This document shows positions 45,647-54,379 of a stretch of 64,000 nucleotides of DNA, one piece after another. The translations under genes were made by a program, and so were the position numbers. A model generated the notes under the pieces. The model was not told where the DNA came from, searched no databases, and saw nothing but the letters and a program-made list of their open reading frames with translations. The DNA comes from Nitrospira sp. Lineage in GTDB: Bacteria > Nitrospirota > Nitrospiria > Nitrospirales > Nitrospiraceae. The stretch lies in the NCBI GenBank assembly GCA_024998565.1, contig JACOEM010000002.1, positions 310,001-374,000 of the forward strand, written 5' to 3'. Numbering within the stretch: position 1 is the stretch's first letter; every line of letters starts with the position of its first letter.

Positions 45647-46144
45647 CTACCGGAGAGCGGCTTGGAGTGTGAGGTCGAGGTACGACAGCCGTTCTCGAGC
45701 TTGCGAGGCGTAGTAAGAATAGTCGGATTGTGTCTGGTTTTCTAGCACCAGCCTGAACTCATTTCTTGCCAGATCATGTTCTCCGACTGACACGGCCAGA
45801 TTCCCAGCATACAGGCTACAGGCAGCGGCCATGGCATGAACGTCCACCGCCAGTCTCGAGGCCGGCTGGGTCACCATGCTCTTCAGCTTGGTCGGGAGGA
45901 AGTTTTCGAGTGGTGAGCGGAGAGCTTGGGCCTGACTGACCTCGCGTAATTTGTGCGAATCGAGGAGGGCCGATTGGCTTTGGTTCGAGGCCAAGCAATG
46001 TGTGTAGGTGCTCCACACATCCATAAATCGGACATTATCGTATCGAACCGAGGTGGTCGCAGGGTTGGATTGGCAACCAACGACCGACAGGGCAGCGACC
46101 AGAATGGCGAGGATGCCGACTCTGATGTCTCGTCTATCGCTCAT
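45647..46144 (-). CDS. Putative lipoprotein with TPR-like helices
   Basis: 165 aa. The start at 46144 has GGAGGAGG upstream, so the longer frame from 46219 is dropped. It has a signal peptide with lipobox SVVGC. The C-terminal half (AACSLYAGNLAVSVGEHDLA, then ARERLSYLDLTL) looks like paired helices of the TPR type. It is convergent with glgA. Function unknown. Confidence 0.72.
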   Translation of the reverse strand: MSDRRDIRVGILAILVAALSVVGCQSNPATTSVRYDNVRFMDVWSTYTHCLASNQSQSALLDSHKLREVSQAQALRSPLENFLPTKLKSMVTQPASRLAVDVHAMAAACSLYAGNLAVSVGEHDLARNEFRLVLENQTQSDYSYYASQARERLSYLDLTLQAALR

Positions 46145-46953
46145 GTGCCGCCTCCTCCAATCCCTGTCTCTTTGTCGAGACATCAAGGTATTGAGCAAGT
46201 GTCGGGCCAGGGTGTGCAATCATAAATAATTGAAATAGTTGAGGTAAAGTTCGTGATTTGAGGCCGTTCCTGTCTCAATAATATGTCACTGTGTTGAATA
46301 GAACACGAAAGATGAGAGCCGGACAGGGATCTTGAATGACCAAACGGTGGTCGCAGCGTGCCTTCCCTGGAGGTCCATCCAGATGTTGAGATTGCGCGGA
46401 TCGCCTGGTGACCGAGGGGTAGTGTCCGGTGTAGCTGAGTTTTCAGTGCTGGTTAGCGTTGCCCTGCGATGGTCTCGGCGGTATTTCGCAGATTCGGTGA
46501 TACAGACTTTTTCCATGACCGAGTCCGTGCTCGGCCATCGCTCGCAGGACGACGGATGCGAGATGGTATTCCTGTGACGATGCGGTGGCGGCAGTGCCCG
46601 TCACTGGGCTACTATTCTGCAACTGGGCGGCGGATGTAGCGAAGTGGGGCATCAGTGGTAGCTAAAGATGAAGGAGCCCATTGTTGGGTGAATGCCCCTC
46701 ACATGGTTCGGGTAGAGTGCTGGCGGTTGTGGCTCTAGCGAATTTTGTGCGTGGCTGATATTGTCGGGGACTCGTGGTGTGCATGTCCTCTGCAGTGTGT
46801 CTGGTCATGTACCCCGGCGGCACGCGTTGCTTCAAGCAGCTGGTTCCGCAGATGGGGCGGTTGTTGCCATCCGACTGCCTGACCGTTTTGACATCTATCC
46901 CAGCAGTCAAACCGTATCGAGTGCCATCCTTTTGGTGAAAGGTTCCTCCGCTC
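46145..46953. other. Long non-coding stretch upstream of the PEP mutase gene
   Basis: About 800 bp with lower GC than the core genes. Frames of 70-80 codons occur (e.g. 46332-46577) but have no ribosome-binding site or recognisable product. It probably contains the pepM promoter; I see no convincing boxes. Confidence 0.4.
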
Positions 46954-48588
46954 ATGAATGCGAGCCAAGCGTTGACCAAGACACGTCAATTCAGAAACCT
47001 CCTCCTCTCTGAACAACTGCAGTTCATCTGCGAAGCCCACAACGGACTCAGCGCGAAAATCGTCCAAGAGGCCGGGTTCCCCGGTATTTGGGCCAGCGGG
47101 CTCTCTATTTCGGCTCAGTTCGGCGTACGTGACAACAATGAGGCCAGCTGGACCCAGGTGCTTGAAGACCTGGAATTCATGTCCGATGCCACCCGCATTC
47201 CGATCCTCCTTGACGGTGACACGGGGTACGGCAATTTCAACAACATGCAGCGGCTCATTCGCAAACTCGAACAGCGCAACATCGCCGCGGTGTGCATCGA
47301 AGATAAGCTGTTCCCCAAGACCAACAGTTTTCTCAAGGGCGATGCGCAGCCGCTCGCCGATATGCAGGAATTTTGCGGCAAAATTAAAGCTGGGAAAGAT
47401 GCGCAGACCGACCCTGATTTTTGCCTGATTGCCAGGGTTGAGGCCTTTATCTGCGGGTGGGGGCTGGCGGAGGCGCTGCGGCGTGCGGAGGCCTATCATC
47501 AGGCGGGCGCGGACGGCATTCTCATTCATAGCGCGCTCTCGGTGCCGGATGAGATCCTCGCGTTCAAGCGGGAATGGGGCAATCGTTGTCCGGTGGTGAT
47601 TGTGCCCACGAAATACTATGCGACGCCGACGGATGTGTTTCGGCAGCATGGTTTTTCGATGGTGATCTGGGCAAATCATATGCTGCGTGCGGCCGTGGCC
47701 AGCATGCAGAAAACCGCGCGCGCGTTGAAGGAGAGTGAGCATCTCCTCTCCATTGAGGATAAGGTCGCGCCGGTCTCCGAAATATTTCGGCTGCAGAATG
47801 CCGCGGAGTTGCTGGAGGCGGAAGAACGTTATCTGCCCCGAGGTGCCGAGGGCACCTCAGCGGTAGTATTGGCCGCTTCCCGGGGAGAGGAATTGGGGGA
47901 GCTGACCGAGGACCAACCCAAGACCATGGTGAAAGTGCAGGGCGTTCCCATCCTGAGCCATATCGTCGATGCGTATAATGCGGTCGGGATTAAAGATATT
48001 TTAGTCGTCCGTGGCTATAAGAAGGAGGCGGTGAACCTCCCCAACTTGACGTATATCGACAATCTCGAATTTGCTGAGACCGGCGAGTTGGCCTCCTTGT
48101 CCCAGGCATTGCAATCCAGAAGGGGTCGTTTCCAGCCGACGATCGTTTCCTATGGAGATGTATTGTTCAATAAATATATTCCGCAGGCGTTGTGCCAGGA
48201 GCAGGATGACTGCGTGATTTTCGTCGACAGCAACTGGAGAGATCAGAGCAGTTATGCCCGCTTGGGCGGTTTTGCCGAATGCTCCATTCCGAATTCGCGG
48301 AAGGCCTTCAATGCCAAAATCCATCTCAAGCAATTGGGGAAGACCCTTCCCGAAGAGTCGATCCATGGAGTCTGGATGGGGTTTCTTAAGCTCTCTTCCA
48401 GCGCGGCCAGCCAGGTCAATGATCTCCTGTTGGACATGCTTGCCGATCCGGCGAATCGAAGGGCCGGCATTCCGCAATTGCTGCAGGCACTTCTGAAACA
48501 GGACGTCCCGGTTCGTGTGTTGTATACGGTCGGTCATTGGTTGGATGTCAACAGCCTGGAGGATGTTGTCCAGGCTGGGAATTTCTGA
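46954..48588 (+). CDS. pepM: Phosphoenolpyruvate mutase fused to a nucleotidyltransferase domain
   Basis: 544 aa. Residues 1-~290 form the PEP mutase TIM barrel, with DGDTGYGN and the diagnostic [10 protein letters not shown] motif (the EDKxxxKxNS signature that separates mutases from lyases). After ~300 a second domain begins [20 protein letters not shown] and [17 protein letters not shown]. This is a sugar-nucleotidyltransferase fold like PntC, which makes CMP-activated phosphonates. The first domain converts PEP to phosphonopyruvate. Ppd is encoded just downstream, and the two steps give phosphonoacetaldehyde. The fusion of the first and activating steps next to exopolysaccharide genes suggests surface phosphonate decoration. 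Confidence 0.92.
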   Translation: MNASQALTKTRQFRNLLLSEQLQFICEAHNGLSAKIVQEAGFPGIWASGLSISAQFGVRDNNEASWTQVLEDLEFMSDATRIPILLDGDTGYGNFNNMQRLIRKLEQRNIAAVCIEDKLFPKTNSFLKGDAQPLADMQEFCGKIKAGKDAQTDPDFCLIARVEAFICGWGLAEALRRAEAYHQAGADGILIHSALSVPDEILAFKREWGNRCPVVIVPTKYYATPTDVFRQHGFSMVIWANHMLRAAVASMQKTARALKESEHLLSIEDKVAPVSEIFRLQNAAELLEAEERYLPRGAEGTSAVVLAASRGEELGELTEDQPKTMVKVQGVPILSHIVDAYNAVGIKDILVVRGYKKEAVNLPNLTYIDNLEFAETGELASLSQALQSRRGRFQPTIVSYGDVLFNKYIPQALCQEQDDCVIFVDSNWRDQSSYARLGGFAECSIPNSRKAFNAKIHLKQLGKTLPEESIHGVWMGFLKLSSSAASQVNDLLLDMLADPANRRAGIPQLLQALLKQDVPVRVLYTVGHWLDVNSLEDVVQAGNF

Positions 48589-48705
48589 GTTTCCACCCAA
48601 GTAGATTCGGTTAGGTGGTTATGGCCGGATGAAAAATCCTGTCTGCAGTAGAAGCACAGGTGAGGTCCAGCTACACGAGGCGTCCGCCTCAGGAGATACG
48701 ACGGC

Positions 48706-49833
48706 ATGATTGATCCGCAGGATTTTATTAAGCACCTTCAGGCCAATGGGGTGGAGTTTTGCACTGGGGTACCTGATTCTCTGTTGAAGGAATTCTGTGC
48801 CTGCCTTGAACATCTGCCTCGTGCCGGTCACCACATCATCGGTGCTAACGAAGGGGGTGCTGTGGCACTGGCACTCGGGTACCATCTCGCAACACGAAAG
48901 GTTCCGCTGGTCTATCTGCAGAATTCCGGGTTGGGAAACATCATCAATCCTCTTTTGTCATTGGCCGACCCCGAAGTATATTCGGTTCCTCTCTTGCTTG
49001 TGATCGGGTGGCGGGGAGAGCCAGGTGTCCATGATGAACCGCAACACAAGAAGCAAGGGCGGGTGATGCTCTCCATGCTCGAAGCGATGGAAATTCCCCA
49101 TTCCATTTTGGGGCCTGAGTTAGTTGATCCGCAGGCAGCGCTGGCGGATGCCCTGGCTCATGTTCGAAAGATGAGCGCACCGTATGCGCTCGTCATCAAG
49201 AAAGGGACTTTTAAACCGTTTACTGTACCCAAGGTTGAGAAAACAGAGTTTCCGCTCTCCCGGGAAGAGGCGATTCAGCAGGTGATCGAATCGTTGGGCG
49301 AACGCGATGTGCTCATTTCTACGACCGGCATGCCATCGCGTGAAGTATATGAGTATAGGAGCAAGCGGGGGGAAGGCCATCAGCGGGATTTCTTAACCGT
49401 GGGAGGGATGGGGCACGCTTCCCAAATTGCCCTGGGAATTGCGCTCCAAAAACCGGGACGTCCCGTCTATTGTCTTGATGGAGATGGCGCTCTGCTCATG
49501 CACATGGGGGCTCTTGCTATCACTGGCGCTCTCAAACCCCGCAATTTTAAGCATATCATTGTGAACAATGGGGCTCACGATTCGGTAGGCGGGCAGCCGA
49601 CTGTGGCCTTTGATGTCGATGTTCCGGGCATTGCCCATGCTAGCGGCTACGAATCGGTATTTTGTGCTCAAACTAAGCAGGAACTTCAGTCCCGTCTGGC
49701 AGAGTTACAGCGTTCAAGTGGTCCGAGCTTGTTGGAGGTCCGAGTACGCTGTGGTGCCAGGAAGGATATCGGGCGCCCGGTAACAACTCCAAGTCAGAAC
49801 AAGAATGCGTTCATGGATTTTGTCGAGAATTGA
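48706..49833 (+). CDS. ppd: Phosphonopyruvate decarboxylase (TPP-dependent)
   Basis: 375 aa, AGGAG upstream. N-terminal pyrimidine-binding domain with FCTGVPDSLLKEFC. C-terminal diphosphate-binding motif GDGALLMHMG...NNGAHDSVGGQP (GDG-NN) for thiamine diphosphate. It drives the thermodynamically unfavourable mutase forward by decarboxylating phosphonopyruvate to phosphonoacetaldehyde. No aminotransferase follows in this window. Confidence 0.94.
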   Translation: MIDPQDFIKHLQANGVEFCTGVPDSLLKEFCACLEHLPRAGHHIIGANEGGAVALALGYHLATRKVPLVYLQNSGLGNIINPLLSLADPEVYSVPLLLVIGWRGEPGVHDEPQHKKQGRVMLSMLEAMEIPHSILGPELVDPQAALADALAHVRKMSAPYALVIKKGTFKPFTVPKVEKTEFPLSREEAIQQVIESLGERDVLISTTGMPSREVYEYRSKRGEGHQRDFLTVGGMGHASQIALGIALQKPGRPVYCLDGDGALLMHMGALAITGALKPRNFKHIIVNNGAHDSVGGQPTVAFDVDVPGIAHASGYESVFCAQTKQELQSRLAELQRSSGPSLLEVRVRCGARKDIGRPVTTPSQNKNAFMDFVEN

Positions 49834-49971
49834 GGCGTGGGGTGGTTCGCTCGAGCGTTTTGGGCAGGATGGTAGTTTGGGCGAAGCTCAGTCTAGTAAG
49901 TGAGCGTCAGGTCTGTGGCTGGCTCCGATTGAAATCCATAATCTTATTCTCGCAGGATGACAACTAGAATG

Positions 49972-50583
49972 CTAAGATCGGAACACTTGGACTAGAACTC
50001 CTGTTCGAGTCGTTGAATTTGTCTTTCGCATAATGTGTTTGATGTGTTCCTTCACTGTCTGTTCGGTGATCTTCAGCGCGTTGGCGATTTCCTTATTGGT
50101 CCATCCCTTTGCCAGATTTTCGACCACTGATTGTTCTCTGTTTGTGAGCTGAAAGCGTTCCTTGGCTTGATCGGTATTAAGTTGCTGCCGGCGGCCAAGT
50201 TCTTCTAGTGTTACGACAAGGCGGGCATACTGGATGCCACCTCGATCGGGTAAGCCAAATCCTCGAAGGAGGACGGGCTGATTTGGGTTTCCTGCGATTC
50301 GTTTGACCTCAAATTGTTCCCAGTCCTTTGCCTCGGTGCGAACTTGGAGTGCTTTCAGAACTTCGGTGCAGAGTTCGGTCAAGGCAGCGGGAAGCACCCC
50401 CTGGGCGGACTTTGCAGGTGCGCCACCGTTTTCAGCCATATTGATGAGCTTGGACAGCTCAGCGGCTTGTCGATTCATATGCAGCAGTTGCATGGAGGAG
50501 GATAAAACGACGATTCCGGCACCTGCACGTTGGTCAGCCAGGTTATCTGCAGGTTCCTGAGAGTGAACAGCGTTTTGAGCCAC
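49972..50583 (-). CDS. LuxR/GerE-family transcriptional regulator
   Basis: 203 aa from GTG 50583, with GGAG 7 nt upstream. The N-terminal ~120 residues resemble a PAS-type sensor (AGIVVLSSSMQLLHMNRQAA). The C-terminal GerE HTH (LTNREQSVVENLAKGWTNKE...QTVKEHIKHIMRKTNS) is complete. It is divergent from the PilZ-like gene and the EPS operon, and may control it. No receiver domain is seen. Confidence 0.88.
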   Translation of the reverse strand: MAQNAVHSQEPADNLADQRAGAGIVVLSSSMQLLHMNRQAAELSKLINMAENGGAPAKSAQGVLPAALTELCTEVLKALQVRTEAKDWEQFEVKRIAGNPNQPVLLRGFGLPDRGGIQYARLVVTLEELGRRQQLNTDQAKERFQLTNREQSVVENLAKGWTNKEIANALKITEQTVKEHIKHIMRKTNSTTRTGVLVQVFRS

Positions 50584-50957
50584 GGTTATACTCCGTATGG
50601 TCCTTAATCTCTCTAGACAATCAGGCTATTTCTGATAACCTAAAGCATGTGTCTGTTACTAGTAATGCTACATAATACTTTCGAGGTAGTCAAATTATAC
50701 TTGTGGGGGAGTTATCCGTACGTCATTGGTATTGTTCGTTGGCGCTCGTACTTCTATACTGCAAAAGCAGAGGCAATTATCGTTGGTTAGGGCAGCTAGC
50801 ATGAGATGAACTGGTAAATGACTTCGCTAGCCGGTGTTCAATGGGCGTACCGGATCTGTCCATCAACCGTAAATTGCTTAGTTATTAATGGTATAGGCCA
50901 TGGTGGGTTCCAGCCAGGCGCTTTGTAAAGTTTTGTGCGGTAATGAGGTCCCTGGAG
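50584..50957. promoter_or_regulatory. Divergent regulatory region between the LuxR and PilZ genes
   Basis: About 370 bp, AT-rich, with small palindromes (TACTAGTA near 50690) but no unambiguous promoter boxes. It must hold the promoters of both genes and perhaps binding sites for the LuxR-type regulator. Confidence 0.4.
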
Positions 50958-51356
50958 ATGCGTGATCTAAGCAGTCAAAATGGGCCTGTAGCCCAGGACG
51001 GATGGGACTGGCCCACAATTGCGGCCAGCGAGAAGCACGCCGAGCGGCTAGCGCTCCTTCGCCCAATTCCTTATGAAATGTCCCTACCGAATCATGAAAG
51101 TGGTCAAAACGGACCCAGCGTGTTCCACGGACGGGCGCTCTCATTGAACATTAGCAGTGGTGGGATGTTGATCCTCATGGCTCAGGCGCCACTGCTTGAT
51201 CAGGTCATCAAGGTACATGTTCCGACCCCTGTTGCGCTGGCCGAGACCCCAACACTTGCGGAAGTGCGCTGGATTAGAAAAGTCCCCTTTTCAGCGTCGG
51301 GAAGTGAGGCATCCTTTTTCGTGGGTTTGAAGTTTTTGTTCTCGGCGGGAAGGTAG
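50958..51356 (+). CDS. PilZ-like domain protein
   Basis: 132 aa from ATG 50958 (GAGG 9 nt upstream); ATG 50943 is an alternative. After ~30 residues comes RLALLRPIPYEM, then the LNISSGGMLI motif (D/NxSxxG of PilZ) and a beta-barrel ending FFVGLKFLF. PilZ domains bind cyclic di-GMP. It sits directly before the polysaccharide export genes, so c-di-GMP control of export is plausible but not shown. Confidence 0.7.
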   Translation: MRDLSSQNGPVAQDGWDWPTIAASEKHAERLALLRPIPYEMSLPNHESGQNGPSVFHGRALSLNISSGGMLILMAQAPLLDQVIKVHVPTPVALAETPTLAEVRWIRKVPFSASGSEASFFVGLKFLFSAGR

Positions 51357-51410
51357 ATGCTAGGCAGTTGTTGCAAGTGGCCAGCTGGAATTTCTTCAGG
51401 AGAATAAGTC

Positions 51411-52112
51411 ATGAATGGTAAGGCCTTATTGAGCGGGATTATCCTTGTGGGAAATGTGATCGGTGTGGCGCATGCCGGACAATTTGACCAGGTGCCCAAG
51501 CCGACGTTAGTAGCGGGATCGTCTCCAGGGGCAAGTTCGTCTGGGGTCCGCCACGGAGGCGAAGGGGCAGAAAAATCATCCCTTACGGTGACCCCGGATT
51601 ATATTATGGGCCCAGAAGATGTGTTAGAGATTACAGTCTGGAAAAATGCTGATCTTTCCAAGCAAGTTCAAGTTCGACCTGATGGAAGGATTTCACTTCC
51701 GCTCATTGGCGATGTCTCAGCAGTGGGACGAACTGCGGCTCAGCTGACCGAAGAGATTTCTGCTCGACTGAAGTCTTACATGGAAAACCCGACAGTTTCG
51801 ATCTTGGTTCGAGAGGTAAATAGTTATCAAATTTATGTTCTTGGTGAGGTGAATGCACCTGGTAAGTACCCTTTAAAAAGCAAAACAACCTTGCTGCAAG
51901 CGATTACGATCGCGCATGGTTTTACGCAAGTGGCTGCGCGCAATAAGATTGTGGTATTTCGATTCGGGAAAGACGGCGAGGGGCTGAACAAGATTAAGGC
52001 GAGTTACGACGATATTGTTCTGAGAGATGGATCCGATCAAAACATAGAGCTAAAGCCCGGAGATCAGATTGTCGTGCCTTCTGAAACGATGGTGGTGTTG
52101 CCGTCAAGGTAG
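51411..52112 (+). CDS. Polysaccharide export protein (Wza/EpsE-like), first copy
   Basis: 233 aa, AGGAGA upstream. Signal peptide ending in AHAGQ. Poly_export domain (DYIMGPEDVLEITVWKNADL, VRPDGRISLPLIGDV) followed by an SLBB domain (YQIYVLGEVNAPGKYPL). It forms part of the outer-membrane or periplasmic export channel. It has no lipobox, unlike the next gene. Codon use is more AT-rich than in the core genes. Confidence 0.92.
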   Translation: MNGKALLSGIILVGNVIGVAHAGQFDQVPKPTLVAGSSPGASSSGVRHGGEGAEKSSLTVTPDYIMGPEDVLEITVWKNADLSKQVQVRPDGRISLPLIGDVSAVGRTAAQLTEEISARLKSYMENPTVSILVREVNSYQIYVLGEVNAPGKYPLKSKTTLLQAITIAHGFTQVAARNKIVVFRFGKDGEGLNKIKASYDDIVLRDGSDQNIELKPGDQIVVPSETMVVLPSR

Positions 52113-52173
52113 AGCCTCGTCGGTCGAATTTACGGGTGACATTTCGCTGAAGCGAGCCAAAGGAGTGGGGAAA

Positions 52174-52797
52174 TTGAAAACTTTCGGTTGCAGATGGTTG
52201 CGAGGGGGGGTATGTATTGTTTTCAGCCTGCTTCTACCTCTCCCAGGGTGCTGGATCGGGAATGAACAAATCGACTTTAATGTTACCTATATCCCACCGA
52301 ATGAGTTCTTGTTGGGACCGGAGGACGTTCTTGTTGTAAATATTTGGCGAAATCAAGAGTTGTCCCGAGAAGTCATCATTCGTCCTGATGGGAAAATCTC
52401 CATGCCTTTAATTGGCGATGTTCAGGCCGCAGGAATGACATCCAATGTTTTGGCGAAGAGAATCGCAGATGGGTTGGCTGAGTTTATGTCCAATCCGACA
52501 GTGTCGGTGCAAGTCAAAGAGGTCAATAGTTATTATGTGTACGTTCTCGGCGAAGTATCAAAGCCGGGTAAGGTGCCGCTAAAGTCGTATGCGACGGTTT
52601 TGCAAGGCATCTCGTTGGCTGGAGGTTTCACAACGTTTGCTTCGAGAAATAAAATCCATGTGCTTCGGGTTGTTCCCAATGGTCAAGGGCAGCCGAAACA
52701 GGTTCAAATTCCTGTTCCCTATGAAGACATTATTCAAGGTAAAAACTCGGAGGGAAATTTCTTCCTCAAGGCGGGTGATGTCATTGTTGTGCCGTGA
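52174..52797 (+). CDS. Polysaccharide export lipoprotein (Wza-like), second copy
   Basis: I place the start at TTG 52174 with GGAG 8 nt upstream (GTG 52165 also possible). The frame extends to 52069 but that part overlaps the previous gene. 207 aa. A lipobox (LPLPGC) follows a signal sequence. It has Poly_export and SLBB domains closely related to the upstream paralogue (GPEDVLVVNIWRNQELSREV, YYVYVLGEVSKPGKVPL). Confidence 0.88.
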   Translation: MKTFGCRWLRGGVCIVFSLLLPLPGCWIGNEQIDFNVTYIPPNEFLLGPEDVLVVNIWRNQELSREVIIRPDGKISMPLIGDVQAAGMTSNVLAKRIADGLAEFMSNPTVSVQVKEVNSYYVYVLGEVSKPGKVPLKSYATVLQGISLAGGFTTFASRNKIHVLRVVPNGQGQPKQVQIPVPYEDIIQGKNSEGNFFLKAGDVIVVP

Positions 52798-54379
52798 CCA
52801 GTGCTTGAAGATAGGTTGGTTGTGTTGCGGCGTTTTTGCCCTGGTGTCGTGTTGGACTATATCCGACTCTGCCGCGCAACAGATACGCGTGGTGCCGTCA
52901 ATCTCGGTTATCGAGCAGTACGACAGTAACGTATTTTTCACACCGAAGTCGTTATTGGCACCAGGTACAAAAGTCGATGATTTTATCACTGTAGTTACTC
53001 CTCAGCTAAATTTTATGCAGAGTAACTCACTGGTGAAAACAAATCTGTCAGTTGGCGCGGTTGTTCAGAAATTCGTAAATAACTCAGCCCTGGACAACGT
53101 CGGATTCAACGCGAGTACGGGAATTGATCTCTCCCAAGCTGTGAATAGGATTCTGCCACGAATGCGAGGGGCTCGGATCTTTGGAACATACATGTATACC
53201 CCTTCGGCCCCTGCATTCGGTGCTGGCAGCCTCGGGGGTGGGGCTGGAATGGGAGGGGGAGGTTTCGGAGGAGGAGGGATCGGGATTGCAGGGCCGATTG
53301 ACTCGGGACTGCTCACTCAGCGAATTAGAACCACCATGTTCAACGCTGGGTTTGCAAACTCTTACTCCCTTTCGCCGACTACAGATTTTCAAACTACCTA
53401 CACCTATTCTCAGCTTAGTTTCGGTGGGTCATTCACCCCATCTACGACAGTGTCCGGGCAAGCCCAGAACACGGTGTTCGATACCACGACCCATTCCATT
53501 TCAGCAGGGCCGACGTCACAGATTTCCGCTATCGACACCTTAACCGTGAAGTATACGTTTATGCAAATGTCTCAAGCCCAATTTGGCGACTATGCGACGC
53601 ATGGTGGGACACTTGGCTGGGGGAGAGCGTGGACCAAGGAGTTGAGTTCCTCGCTTAACGGGGGGCTGACTCTTGTTGAGCCTATTCCGGACCTCTCTAC
53701 TACCGGAGGGCAGCGAAGAATCCCTGCCACAATGTTTCCGACTGGGGGTTTTAGCGTAACGTATGCCTCAGGCTCTTCCTTTCTTAGGAAGTTAGGCAGT
53801 GAAATTCAAGAGGCGACTGGAACGAGTGGTGCCGGTTCTGTAGGAGGTGGAGGCTTTCTTCCACTTCTTGCTGGAATGAATATGCCCGGAGGAATTGCAG
53901 CTCCCGGGTCTTATCGAGTCACCCTCATGTATAACCTCGGCGTGTTTCCAAGCTTTGTTCAATCTGCTGGGCCTATATATACGCATACGATCTTATTGGG
54001 TGGTACCGCTGGAATCACTGATAGGCTGAGTGCTCAGGCGCTTTTTAACTATGCTCGGAGCAGTTACACATCTGAAGCCATTGGTACGACGTTCAGCACC
54101 TATGGGACGACTGTATCCCTCAATTACCTCATCACACCTATGTTGACTGCCAGACTAAGTCACCAGTGGCTCAAGTTTGATAATCAGGCGAGTGGTGTGA
54201 GTGCTGCGGATTTCGGCTTTGCAAAACAAGTAGTTCTGCTTGGTTTCACATACGCGTATTCACCACGAGGAGATTTTTTCCGGTCTGGTGCTTTCTGGGA
54301 AGGTCCCTCCGGTGCCTCCTCGTCTGCTGAGTCAGGAGTGAGTAAATCTGGATCAGGAGGAGTGGATACAAAGAAATGA
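52778..54379 (+). CDS. Outer-membrane beta-barrel protein of the EPS locus
   Basis: 533 aa from ATG 52778 (AAGGCGGGTG upstream), overlapping the previous gene by 20 bp; the frame is open further upstream but antisense-like. It has a signal peptide (CCGVFALVSC...DSAAQQ). The body has alternating strand patterns and a C-terminal GFTYAYSPRGDFF. A glycine-rich loop (~140-170) interrupts the barrel. It resembles porin-like proteins associated with PEP-CTERM/EPS loci. Predicted outer-membrane channel for polymer export. Confidence 0.75.
   Translation: MSLLCRDQCLKIGWLCCGVFALVSCWTISDSAAQQIRVVPSISVIEQYDSNVFFTPKSLLAPGTKVDDFITVVTPQLNFMQSNSLVKTNLSVGAVVQKFVNNSALDNVGFNASTGIDLSQAVNRILPRMRGARIFGTYMYTPSAPAFGAGSLGGGAGMGGGGFGGGGIGIAGPIDSGLLTQRIRTTMFNAGFANSYSLSPTTDFQTTYTYSQLSFGGSFTPSTTVSGQAQNTVFDTTTHSISAGPTSQISAIDTLTVKYTFMQMSQAQFGDYATHGGTLGWGRAWTKELSSSLNGGLTLVEPIPDLSTTGGQRRIPATMFPTGGFSVTYASGSSFLRKLGSEIQEATGTSGAGSVGGGGFLPLLAGMNMPGGIAAPGSYRVTLMYNLGVFPSFVQSAGPIYTHTILLGGTAGITDRLSAQALFNYARSSYTSEAIGTTFSTYGTTVSLNYLITPMLTARLSHQWLKFDNQASGVSAADFGFAKQVVLLGFTYAYSPRGDFFRSGAFWEGPSGASSSAESGVSKSGSGGVDTKK

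Noticed and set aside
46332-46577. An 81-codon plus-strand frame upstream of pepM
   Set aside because: No ribosome-binding site and low-information sequence; no match to any family I know.
51360-51385. A sigma-54-like GGCA...TTGC signal before the export genes
   Set aside because: The GG-GC spacing is 8 where 10 is required, so it is not a valid -24/-12 element.
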